A stretch of 64,000 bases of DNA. Origin: Pararge aegeria. Taxonomy: Eukaryota > Arthropoda > Insecta > Lepidoptera > Nymphalidae. Made by a program: the position numbers and the translations under genes. Shown here in pieces: positions 55,301 through 64,000 of the stretch. Numbering within the stretch: the stretch's first letter is position 1; every line of letters begins with the position of its first letter. The notes beneath the pieces are model-generated. The model had not been told where the DNA came from. It did not search any database and saw nothing but the letters and a program-made list of their open reading frames with translations. The stretch lies in NCBI RefSeq assembly GCF_905163445.1, contig NC_053184.1:4836001-4900000 (forward strand), given 5' to 3'.

Positions 55301-57413
55301 TTATCATACGAACAAGGCCGAAATATGTTCAGTAAGAGGCAGGCTCTATACTTATGCGAAACACTAACAACTGTACTTCTTTATCTAACAGGTATTTCTT
55401 TCGTTTCTTATGACCGCCTGCCCGGTTTAAAAATAAGTATAGCAACGAATTCGGAGCAGATCGAAGGCTTCATTTAGTTTTCCCACCTAAGCCGGTGGCT
55501 TAGTCCGCCAATGCTGTAGGTATGCGAATGAGTGTGAACTGATAACATTATTCATTTATGTTTATTTAGTCGAAATTATAATCATTATTCTTACGTATTA
55601 TATTAAAAACAGGCTAAAGACTGTAACTTTTACGTAGTTTGTGTATAAATCACCCACTGTGTAGTAAGACCGTTAGATCACTTTTTAAGTGACTCGCATT
55701 GTACTAGATAATATTATAACGCTATAAAGCAAATTGTTTTACTTAGCGTTGTGGTCCAGTGACCTGCACTATGAAAACCATGAACCCCGTATACACAACC
55801 CAACTTGTAGGGTAGGTATTTGAGCTAATTGAGAAGACAATGGAAGGGGTGAGCACAAAAGATCGAAAAGGGTTGAAGTACATCCGCTTAAGTTTCATCG
55901 ACATAGTAATAATAATTGGTAATCCATGTTAAATAAATGGATTGATTTGGATACAAAATTTGCCTGTTAATACAATTTCAGAAAGTTTCATTATTTGCCG
56001 GAATGGTATGGTACGCACGCAATATCGGGCTCAATTTACGCGTTGTCTATGTTTGTACTAACTTAACACTCAAACAGACTTGTCTTGCTTTGAAACCACC
56101 GATTTCAATGCTTACCTAAATAACAGGAAATTCGTGTTGTGTTTCAGTGACAAGTTCTTAGTTATTTATGATAAATGTATAAGAGTATGTGCACTGTGCA
56201 GCCGTTTGATCTCTTTTCTCAGCTAGGGATGTATGTGTAGTCACACTATAATCCTAATGAAACTGCAATATCTTGGCAAATGTCAACTGATACTGTAACG
56301 ATAAAAGTCTGCAGACTAGCTCACTCCTTCACAATAATTAACAGCTGGTGTCTTATTTTGATGCATTATTAGTTTTTGATAATATAATGTAGGTATATTT
56401 AAAAATTGAAGACCTCAATTCCTTGCTGTGAGAGTTATTATGTATACCTAATTGTGTCCAAAATGTTTATGTATACTTTTTCTGGGATATTGAGGGTCAT
56501 AGCATGATGTTCAATAGCCTATAATCTACCTCAAGAATTGGTCTATAAAATGCATAAAAAAAAATAGAAAATGTTAAGAGATACGCTTTTTAAAAAAACA
56601 AAATAACAAACTCTTCAGAGTAGTAACCTGTCAGGTTAGTTTACTTGTTCAACAAATCTCTTTGGATCTCTCTACTAACGCGCATGACACCCTAATTATG
56701 AAAGACTCCACTATGACTGTATACAAACATCTTCTTGCTATAAAAAACAAGTTTGATTTAAGATTTTTTTTTTTATTTGCATAATTAACTTAGCTCACAT
56801 TTTTTTAAAGAAGGTAAATGCAAGCTTAAAAAGGATAGGATATGAAGTGGTACAAAAAGATTTTCCTTGAAGTGTTTCATACTGTTCAATGTTCTATTAA
56901 TTTGGCTTGACCCATTCTTTTTTAATTAACTTAGGTTTGTTATATTGAAAACTTCAAAAGATATAATACCCACCAAGAAAATGACATTTTCCTTTTACCT
57001 ACCTATTATGATTAATTGCATTAGTATACCTACCCACACCTAGTAATAAATTATGGGTATGTAGGATAGTAATAAAAAATACAACAATATATACAAAATG
57101 AAAATGCTGAATGTCTTCCTACAAATGTTAAATCTAAATTTATGGTAAATATTCTAGCTCAAATTGGAAATTTTGTTATTTGGAGTATTTTATTTAGTCT
57201 CAATTTGGCTAAATTTAATAAAACTTGGTGCAATTTATAGTAATTATCATAAATTTAATTAAGTTCCATTGTGATGTAAAACTTGAGATTGTTTATTTCC
57301 TAATTTTGTTATTTTAATCTTTTGTTGATGTAACATAACTTTGTGTGTATGTTCCACATTGTTAATAATCCCATAGCAAATAGGTAGGTTTAAAAATATA
57401 AAAGTCAACTCAC
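55301..57413. other. Presumed start of ATP10-gene first intron
   Basis: AT-rich, without repeats I can name and without an exon on the minus strand that continues the P4-ATPase. It follows the donor GTGAGT at 57413-57408, so by position it is intron of that gene. Confidence 0.5.
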
Positions 57414-58222
57414 TTTTTGTAGACTGTGCAGAAAGAATTGTTAATCCTCTTGTCAGACATGTATCTCCGGCGATCCTCAAACAAGTCTTTGATGGCAGTC
57501 ACTCCTAGCACAAACAACACAGGTAGCATTGCTATTTCCTTGCCAAAAGTATTAATTGATGGCACCCAGTTTAACAACACTATAAAAATAAAGTACACAT
57601 TGGCAATCCTATGGAACTGTTCGAAAAGGTTTTTGGGTAAGAATGAGAGCAGCGTATACTTCGTAGTCCTGACTTTATTGTTACATCTTTGTCCATTGGG
57701 GTGATCCTTGGGCGGCGTTTTGTCCGGTATGAGGTGGTTGGGTATGACAATCAGGTGCCTATTGTCGACGGCGGGTTGCTGGCGGCGCATCAGCCAGAAC
57801 ACAGCGCGACGCCATGGGGCAATCACAGAGGCGCGTCGCAGGGTGTAAATGGAGTCAGAACGTGACGCTTGCCGAGAGTGCCCTCGTACTGAGGAGAGCC
57901 GAGGTTGTGCACTCGCTGGAATGGGCTCGCGGTGGCCTGGTGGCAGTATGAAGTCCGTTCGGCTACCGGCGCGACTGTGGCCTGGCCCCGAGGCCGCACG
58001 AGGGTTCTCGCCGATCTGGCCGTGCGACAGCGCACGCTGATGTCCCCGCATAGCGGACTTGAGAGCTGGTCGCGCGCTGGCGGCGTTTCCCAACATAGGC
58101 ATTCCTCCATGACTTACCGATCTTGAGTGACCCTTTGATTTCGGAAAAAGATAAGTGTGTTCTGGTGCGCCCGGTAAACTCGGCACAACCGCAGGAGTCT
58201 CTCCGCTTCCTTCTGTTGACAT
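57414..58222 (-). CDS. ATP10-class P4-ATPase (flippase), first coding exon
   Basis: This exon encodes residues 1-269 and part of 270 and ends at a consensus donor (AAAAA then GTGAGT). Residues 183-270 match the start of a P4-ATPase: VRTTKYTLLSFLPKNLFEQF then HRIANVYFIF, the first membrane segment (about 208-220), a second (about 230-245) and the basic KDLFEDRRRYMSDKRINN loop. The form of these blocks fits the ATP10 branch. P4-ATPases flip phospholipids from the outer to the inner leaflet, normally with a CDC50-type partner. Residues 1-150 are a polar, disordered-looking extension with four GH[SQ]RxxS repeats (31, 60, 81, 114). The Asp-phosphorylation domain is not in the window as far as I can see. 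The gene lies divergent from Gdi. Confidence 0.85.
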
Positions 58223-59033
58223 TTTTACTCATCTGAAGGACGTTCGGCTCGCTGTTGCCTCTCATTTAAAATCGCGGTATTTGGTGCGGCCGACCGTATA
58301 TTTTGTTGCTCTCGATAAAACTAAAGAGAATGTGCCGTGGATTCGAAGCATATGGTTTGAAATCACGTTGTTACACATAACTCATGTTCTTATTTTGAAT
58401 GCGCGCAGAATCGTTTGATAATTTAGAAAGCGATATAACTATGCACATGTTTAGACGAGCTAAAATAAACATAAATTACAGTAATATTTGACCGCCACGA
58501 AGAAAACATTCGATCGCGAAGTGTGCACAAGACGAACTCAAAAACAAGCAAAGTTGACCGACCGACTGACAGTTGACAACTGAACAAAACTGACATCCGT
58601 GCCTGACATTGACAATACGTTGACGTTTACATTTCGATGTTGCTAGTCCTACTAAGAATATTAATATCAAGGTTATAGGCACAGAGTACTTTTTATATAT
58701 ATATATATATATATATAGTGCCACGTATTTTACAAATATTTGTAAAACCCACTAGAGTAGATACATGCATACGAGATTGAAACTTTTCCTTTGTCAAGTT
58801 TTTCTTTCTATTCGCGTTTTAATTTTTTGCCTTTTTTAAGCTGAAAGAAAAAGACAAATTTTGTTTATAGTATTTCGTTTTTACAATGTTGGTATTAAAA
58901 ATTATCTCGTCGACGTCATCCCCGGCCGACATGTTCGTTTGAGTTCCGAAACTTCCGACATTTTGACATTTATCTCCCAGTTACCCGTGTATTTTCTAAT
59001 CTTATAAGAATTATCGTGTGATTTTTAATCAGC
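58223..59033. promoter_or_regulatory. Divergent intergenic region of ATP10-class gene and Gdi
   Basis: 811 bp separate the two ATG codons on opposite strands, so both promoters and 5' untranslated regions must lie here unless there are upstream non-coding exons. The coding exon on the left side is GC-rich with many CG pairs. A (TA)n tract lies at 58692-58717. I cannot assign a TATA box or initiator with confidence. Confidence 0.6.
58692..58717. repeat. (TA)n microsatellite
   Basis: About 13 TA units in the divergent intergenic region. Likely length-polymorphic. Confidence 0.8.
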
Positions 59034-60365
59034 ATGGATGAAGAATACGATGCAATCGTTCTGGGCACGGGCCTAAAGGAGTGCATCCTCAGCGGTATGC
59101 TGTCCGTGTCCGGCAAAAAAGTTCTACACATTGATCGGAATAAGTATTACGGTGGTGAATCTGCGTCAATTACCCCGTTAGAAGAATTGTTCGCGAAGTT
59201 TAATGCTCCAGCACCGGATGAAACATATGGCCGAGGTCGCGACTGGAACGTGGATTTGATACCAAAGTTTTTGATGGCTAATGGCCTTCTAGTCAAACTG
59301 CTGATCCATACGGGCGTCACCCGGTATCTGGAGTTCAAGTCCGTCGAAGGCAGCTATGTGTACAAAGGCGGGAAGATCTCAAAAGTACCCGTGGATCAAA
59401 AAGAGGCGCTAGCGTCAGATCTGATGGGTATGTTCGAAAAGAGGCGGTTCCGAAACTTCTTGATCTACGTACAAGACTTCCAAGACGATGATACGAAGAC
59501 TTGGAAGGATTTCGATCCCAGTACTGCAAATATGCAGTCGCTGTATGACAAGTTTGGACTGGATAAAAATACCCAAGACTTTACAGGGCACGCTCTGGCT
59601 CTTTATTTGGATGATAGCTACCTGCAGCAGCCGGCCATTCAAACAATTACGCGTATTAAGTTGTATTCAGATTCTCTTGCTCGGTATGGAAAGTCCCCAT
59701 ATTTATATCCAATGTATGGCTTGGGAGAGCTACCTCAAGGCTTTGCACGGCTGTCTGCTATCTATGGTGGCACTTACATGCTAGACAAGCCTATTGATGA
59801 AATTGTTCTTGGTGAAGGAGGCAGGGTAGTTGGGGTGCGCTCTGGAAGTGAGGTTGCAAAGTGCAAACAAGTATATTGCGACCCTAGCTATGTCCCAGAA
59901 AGTGTGACTAAGCGTTGTCAAGTTATCCGATGCATTTGCTTGTTAGATCACCCTATCAATAACACAAAAGATGCTCTTTCAACTCAGATTATCATTCCTC
60001 AGAAGCAAGTTGGAAGAAACTCTGACATTTATGTGTCCCTGGTGTCCTCCACCCACCAAGTTGCTGCCAAGGGCTGGTTCATTGCTATGGTGTCTACCAC
60101 TGTGGAGACTAATGATCCGGAATCTGAGATTAAACCTGGTTTGGATCTATTGGGGTCAATTCGGCAGAAGTTTGTATCAGTAACAGACTACTATGAGCCT
60201 ACTGATGATGGCAGTCAAAGCCAAGTCTTCATTTCTGAGTCATATGATGCAACCTCACACTTTGAGACCACTTGCCTAGATGTCCTCAAGATCTACAAGC
60301 GCGGTACAGGTGAAGACTTTGACTTCTCTAAAGTGAAACTGGAATTGGGAGAGGAGGAGCAGTGA
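59034..60365 (+). CDS. Gdi: Rab GDP dissociation inhibitor (intronless)
   Basis: 443 codons, the normal full length of Rab GDI, in one uninterrupted frame. GDI binds prenylated GDP-bound Rab GTPases, pulls them from membranes and keeps them soluble for redelivery, so it serves all vesicle transport. The N-terminus has YDAIVLGTGLKECILSGML and HIDRNKYYGG (residues 5-41), the first conserved region of the GDI/REP family. YPMYGLGELPQGFARLSAIY (about 223-242) is the later conserved block. The C-terminus is acidic and has no prenylation box, as expected. The start is the first ATG after in-frame upstream sequence and gives the canonical MDEEYD opening. Poly-A signals AATAAA lie at 60432 and 60814. 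The gene lies divergent from the ATP10-class gene and convergent with the AASDH-like gene. Confidence 0.97.
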   Translation: MDEEYDAIVLGTGLKECILSGMLSVSGKKVLHIDRNKYYGGESASITPLEELFAKFNAPAPDETYGRGRDWNVDLIPKFLMANGLLVKLLIHTGVTRYLEFKSVEGSYVYKGGKISKVPVDQKEALASDLMGMFEKRRFRNFLIYVQDFQDDDTKTWKDFDPSTANMQSLYDKFGLDKNTQDFTGHALALYLDDSYLQQPAIQTITRIKLYSDSLARYGKSPYLYPMYGLGELPQGFARLSAIYGGTYMLDKPIDEIVLGEGGRVVGVRSGSEVAKCKQVYCDPSYVPESVTKRCQVIRCICLLDHPINNTKDALSTQIIIPQKQVGRNSDIYVSLVSSTHQVAAKGWFIAMVSTTVETNDPESEIKPGLDLLGSIRQKFVSVTDYYEPTDDGSQSQVFISESYDATSHFETTCLDVLKIYKRGTGEDFDFSKVKLELGEEEQ

Positions 60366-60840
60366 ATATTGTCCTATTATTGTATATTGCTTGTTAATTT
60401 TTAAATTTGTTTATACATACATGGCTAAAGTAATAAAAGTTGATTAGGTATTGGGATAAATTTATGAGAGCTTTGTTGCATTACCATTTGAGCTGTACAC
60501 TCACATTCTCCCAACATTTTTATGTTTACTAGATATTCAAAAAAAAATGTGAGGATTATTATTTATAGGAATTATTTGTTCTTAAAATGTAAGAATGCTT
60601 TTTATATAATTTAAGATATGCATAGTACATACAATGACATATAATGAACGGTACAAGTCACGTGATAACTGTGTTATATGTATAGTTGTGCATCAAAACA
60701 TGCATTCCATTGAAGTATCAGTACTATTTTGCATTGTACCAAGATCACATTCGAAACATGTCAATATAATATGAATGCTCATTATACACTTTAATGTTCT
60801 ATGTAAGATCATGAATAAAGTTACATTACAACAATAAGCA
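60366..60840 (+). terminator. Gdi 3' untranslated region with two poly-A signals
   Basis: AATAAA at 60432-60437 and at 60814-60819, the second followed by ACATTACAACAATAAGC. Use of both would give short and long 3' ends. Confidence 0.6.
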
Positions 60841-61284
60841 TTTGATTTTCCTCCTTTTTGGCTTGAGATTAGAAAAAAAACATCAATTCTGTTATTAATA
60901 CTTTATTCTTATTGATATGACTAGTGCAATTTTCATTTTTTTACTAAACTTAATTTTTGGGTAATCAGGCCAATATAATATACTACTAGTTAAAGCTGAA
61001 CAGCTTATATTTCCACAGCTCTACAAATTCAGATTTTTAGTCCTCAGGTCATATTTGAAAACCTGTGTGTAGATAGTTTTTTTTTTTAATGGTGCTGTAT
61101 ATTTTCACACTTTTCGCAGACCATGAATTTCTGAATGTATTCAAATTGTAAAGTATTTTCTGTTAGAAAAACTGAGTGCTCACCCAGAGTTAAGAAATTC
61201 TACCCAACTCCATAGTGAGCTCTTTTAAAACATCTGTCATTGATATATTATAATTACTCCAATAATAGTCCATAATCCCAACCA
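60841..61284. other. Spacer between convergent genes
   Basis: AT-rich; no gene or named repeat. Confidence 0.35.
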
Positions 61285-61378
61285 ACCAACATTGGTGCAG
61301 TGTGGTGGGTCTATGCTCTAGAAACCCTGTCCTATGAGACAGGAGCCAGCAGTGGTATATGGCCTGATTATTATATTT
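61285..61378 (+). repeat. SINE-E 3' fragment
   Basis: AACATTGGTGCAGTGTGGTG, GGTCTATGCTCTAGAAACCC and TGAGACAGGAGCCAGCAGTG match the tail of the SINE-D/E copies at 25953 and 26440. Confidence 0.6.
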
Positions 61379-61570
61379 TTTAAAGCATAAACATTTCTAT
61401 TTGATCACAAAAATACAGCTGTTAAAATATGACAGCTACTAATGAATTATGTTAATACATGAAATAAAATATATAATTCATAGACAACTTTCTATTGAGA
61501 TTATGATTTGGGTATTCATTTATTAACTAAAAATAAATATTGACTTTTGAGAGCTTTGTGATAGCCGTAT

Positions 61571-62558
61571 TTATATACCCGAAATGTATTTTAAAGAGTA
61601 TAGACTGTCATTTCTACAGCCAATAAAAATATAATCACCATACACAGCCGGTGATGAAAAAGTTTCATTAGGTAAAGCATACTCAGAAATTATACTTCCA
61701 GTGTCAGAGTCTAGGATGCATAGTATCCCATTATTTGAAGCTGCTAATATCTGTTTATCGCTCAGGCTTCTCGGTGTGGAATAAACAGGGGATGTGAGCT
61801 CAACTGTCCACTGCAGTGTTGGTTGGAAGTTCTTTATGATGATGCTGTAGACTTTGCTGTTGTGGCACCCGAAGACCATTTGCCATTCTAATTTGCCAAT
61901 TTCTTTGATACAAATTGATGAGAATATATTTCCTTTCGCTCCTTGGTACTTCCAAATCTAAAAACGGGTTATTACACAGTTTGAATAAAAATCAATGGTT
62001 GCAATTTTTTTATACACACATCTCTAAACCAAACTTAATTATTGACATGTCTAAAAGTATTACTATCCCTTTCCATAAGAAGCACTGTGAAAAGGAGGGC
62101 ACTACTTTTCCTTTTGTTGGCAATATCTGTTGTGTATTTAGGTACTTATACTTATAGGCACATAGTGTGTGTTAGTTAGTTTATTTTGCCTGCAAATCGG
62201 CACGTTTCGTGGTTTGGTTCGTTTTTTTTCGTCTGCAAATCGGCACATGTCGTGGTTTTTTTTTTCATGTGTAGGTAAAGTAAGTGCACTGTACCTTGAT
62301 TCCTTTCTCCACAGTCCTACAATGTATTTCTCCGTTGACTTCAGCGAAGACCACGTACTTATCGCTATCGTAGAGCGCTGGGCTCGCAAACACTGGGCTG
62401 GACAGGGTGCCTCGCCACGCCACCGTCTTGGAATCAGTGTGAATACTGGCGCATACTCCTGTAAGAGTGCCCAGGAGAATGTACTCCTGTTTCGCGAGGA
62501 CTAAGTCCGCTGATATGGCCTGCTCTGTCACTTTGATCGTGTGTTTTATTTCACCAGT
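61571..62558 (-). CDS. Aasdh: AASDH-like protein, last two clear exons (partial)
   Basis: Exons 62558-62295 (88 codons) and 61957-61571 (129 codons including stop) join in phase 0 across an intron with GTACAG (from 62294) and TTTTAG (ends 61958); the upstream exon begins after TTATTACAG. The protein shows PQQ-type beta-propeller blades: TGEIKHTIK, TLTGVCASI, FAEVNGEIHC, IWKYQGAKGNIFSS, MVFGCHNSKVYSI, NGILCILDSDTGS and the closing ETFSSPAVYGDYIFIGCRN. This end is what I know from AASDH (acyl-CoA synthetase family member 4; U26 in flies), an adenylation and carrier-domain enzyme linked to beta-alanine or lysine metabolism, whose exact substrate is unsettled. The N-terminal enzymatic part is outside the window. 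AATAAA (as TTTATT on the plus strand) lies at 61519-61524. Confidence 0.8.
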
Positions 62559-62851
62559 CTGTAATAATATAAACATATTTACAGGATATTGTATTGATAT
62601 GTCATACATTAACCAAATTTTTGAACATATATTTTTTTTATTTTTATGTTTTACTTAACGATACAGAAATTAACGGTTAAAAAAGATTAGTCCCCGGAAT
62701 AGATAATTATGGGCACCCTACAATAGATCTTAGCTGTAACTACCGATCAACGTTCTCGCACTCGGTCCTATAGTCGCAGCGGTAATTCCAAAAAATAAAG
62801 TATAATAATAATATAACTTAAATAATTAAAATTGAAAAACCCATTGCTTAC
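62559..62851. other. Presumed intron upstream of the AASDH exon
   Basis: AT-rich sequence bounded by the acceptor TTATTACAG at 62559 and a possible donor GTAAGC at 62851-62846. No other content. Confidence 0.35.
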
Positions 62852-62925
62852 CACATGCCACACATTACCATGTATTTTTTTTAATCCACTACAAGTTAGC
62901 CCATTACTGCAATCTCACCTATTAT
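62852..62925 (-). other. Candidate exon end next to a SINE-B tail
   Basis: On the minus strand, HGNVWHV is read up to a possible donor GTAAGC (62851-62846) in the phase that the next AASDH exon needs, and it looks like a propeller strand. Directly upstream (62877-62925) is the 3' end of a SINE-B (CCACTACAAGTTAGCCC on the plus strand), so the real start of this exon is not visible and it may be broken or a chance match. Confidence 0.25.
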
Positions 62926-63637
62926 TTATTTAGGTAGATACCTATTACGAGTAGCCATGATTTGCTTATTTTATGCTCGGACATGGTAAAAAAAAAAAAT
63001 GAAAAATGTTGTGGATATATGTTATCACCGATACCGAACGACCAAAAAAAAAATCCGCCGTGGTTTCAAAATTATCCTGTATAGTGAAGTTATTTTTCAC
63101 ACGACTCGACGACAATGCCTTATAACATGGCCTGGTATTCAAGCTTAATAACATCAATACATACTATAGGCTTAGCAGTAAGTAATAGTGTACTGGAGTC
63201 CCTAGAGGCTTTTATGATTTTTCCCGGATGCTCCGAGAACACTTGCTTTATTTTAAGTCGGTATAAAATAACTTTTTTTAGAAACTTGTCTAAGTTACGC
63301 CTCGCTAGTCAAGGTTGAAACTGGCTTAGTAGATTCTACTCTACCGCTTAGAATAAATAAAATGACTGCCGTAAAGTTTTTGTTATAGGTTGTCGCTAGG
63401 TAATTTTTAATGCACTTACTATTAATATTAATATTGGTATTAGAATAGATATGTTTATCTAAGTAGCTATCTTAACAGATTTAAACTGTGATAATGAAAA
63501 ATATGACAAGATGTGTAATTTTAAAGACAATAACCTAACTAGGTTCATATTCTTTAAATACACTTAAAATATCATCAAGGACGACAATAAAAGTTTTGGA
63601 TAGAAACAGGCGTTACTTTGCGGGAATCCATGATATA
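62926..63637. other. Stretch without a recognised gene
   Basis: Possibly intron of the AASDH-like gene. The small frames (62966-63157 minus, 63115-63318 plus) show no domain. Confidence 0.3.
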
Positions 63638-63940
63638 TTATGAAAATTTAACTTAATTTGCTATAGCCCGCAAAAAGCAGGAGAATCTGTATGGTGTTAT
63701 TTATAATTTTAAAGATGTTGACTTTACAATGAATAATTGTCTTAAAAATTATGAATTGTAAAGTCAACAACTCTTGAGGATGCTCTGGTTTCGGAATGAA
63801 ACGTGCGTAGAAGGTACATTGCCGAAGATCTGTTTGGTGTGGAGTATAAGGATTGAAAAAATTATAAATTACACCATATAGATTCTCCTGGTTTTTGTGG
63901 ACTATAGCAAATTAAGCTTAATTTTCATAATATAAGTTTA
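63638..63940. mobile_element. Inverted-repeat element, about 80-bp arms
   Basis: TTATGAAAATTTAACTTAAT, TTGCTATAGCCCGC, GGAGAATCTGTATGGTG and TTATAATTTT (left arm) return inverted near 63855-63940. An inner palindrome (GTTGACTTTACAAT and ATTGTAAAGTCAAC) lies at about 63717-63769. Part of the arm recurs at 49907-49960. Confidence 0.6.
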
Positions 63941-64000
63941 AAAAAATATAATCCTAATATTATGAAAGCAAAAAGTGATTTTGTTTGCTATTACTTCACG

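Noticed and set aside
57823..58265. Several overlapping open frames on both strands
   Set aside because: Shadows of the GC-rich ATP10-class first exon in other frames.
59147..60183. Open frames of 60 to 98 codons within Gdi
   Set aside because: Shadows of the Gdi coding frame.
1..64000. CRISPR array, bacterial operon or phage-type system
   Set aside because: No regular short repeats with unique spacers and no prokaryotic gene organisation; introns, SINEs and Harbinger elements show a eukaryotic genome.

Overview
The window reads as a lepidopteran (butterfly or moth) nuclear genome. It is AT-rich and split by introns, and about 57 kb of it holds no recognisable host exon. It is packed with repeat types I associate with Lepidoptera: tRNA-headed SINEs, Helitron-like fragments that start near an ACTAATATTATAAA-type motif and end near GCTAGT, 3' ends of LINEs, hAT and other MITEs, and one full PIF/Harbinger transposon. 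The family assignments rest on my reading of the sequence, not on a database search.

Positions 1 to about 38230 and 42270 to 57400 hold no host coding sequence I can support. They are layered repeats. To keep entries short I use my own labels. SINE-A has a TGGCGCAGTGGG head and a GGGGCTAGATGGCGATG tail. SINE-B ends in a conserved stretch that reads, on the reverse strand, CCACTACAAGTTAGC. SINE-C has a GTGATAGCCTAGTGG head and a GGGCCGGTAATGGGTT-like tail. SINE-D/E has a TTGGTCTAGTGGTTAG head and a GTGGTGGGTCTA tail. Repeat R and repeat Q are two unclassified families with three copies each. Four related hAT-type MITEs share CAGTGGCGTGCA ends, and three of them have matching 8-bp target duplications.

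Positions 38237 to 42237 are the most complete system here: a two-gene PIF/Harbinger transposon with 19-bp identical terminal inverted repeats, a TTA target duplication, an apparently intact DDE transposase (two exons, plus strand) and an apparently intact MADF-type DNA-binding partner (two exons, minus strand), arranged convergently. Each intron carries a younger nested repeat. The element sits inside the 3' end of an older retroelement.

Positions 57414 to 64000 hold three host genes. The first coding exon of an ATP10-class P4-ATPase (minus strand) lies divergently from an intronless Rab GDP dissociation inhibitor gene (Gdi, plus strand), and they share an 811-bp intergenic region. Gdi is convergent with the last two clear exons of an AASDH-like gene (minus strand, PQQ-type beta-propeller end), whose upstream part lies beyond the right edge or is undetected. 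The ATP10 gene must continue to the left, but I found none of its other exons, so much of the window may be its first intron or other sequence I could not resolve.
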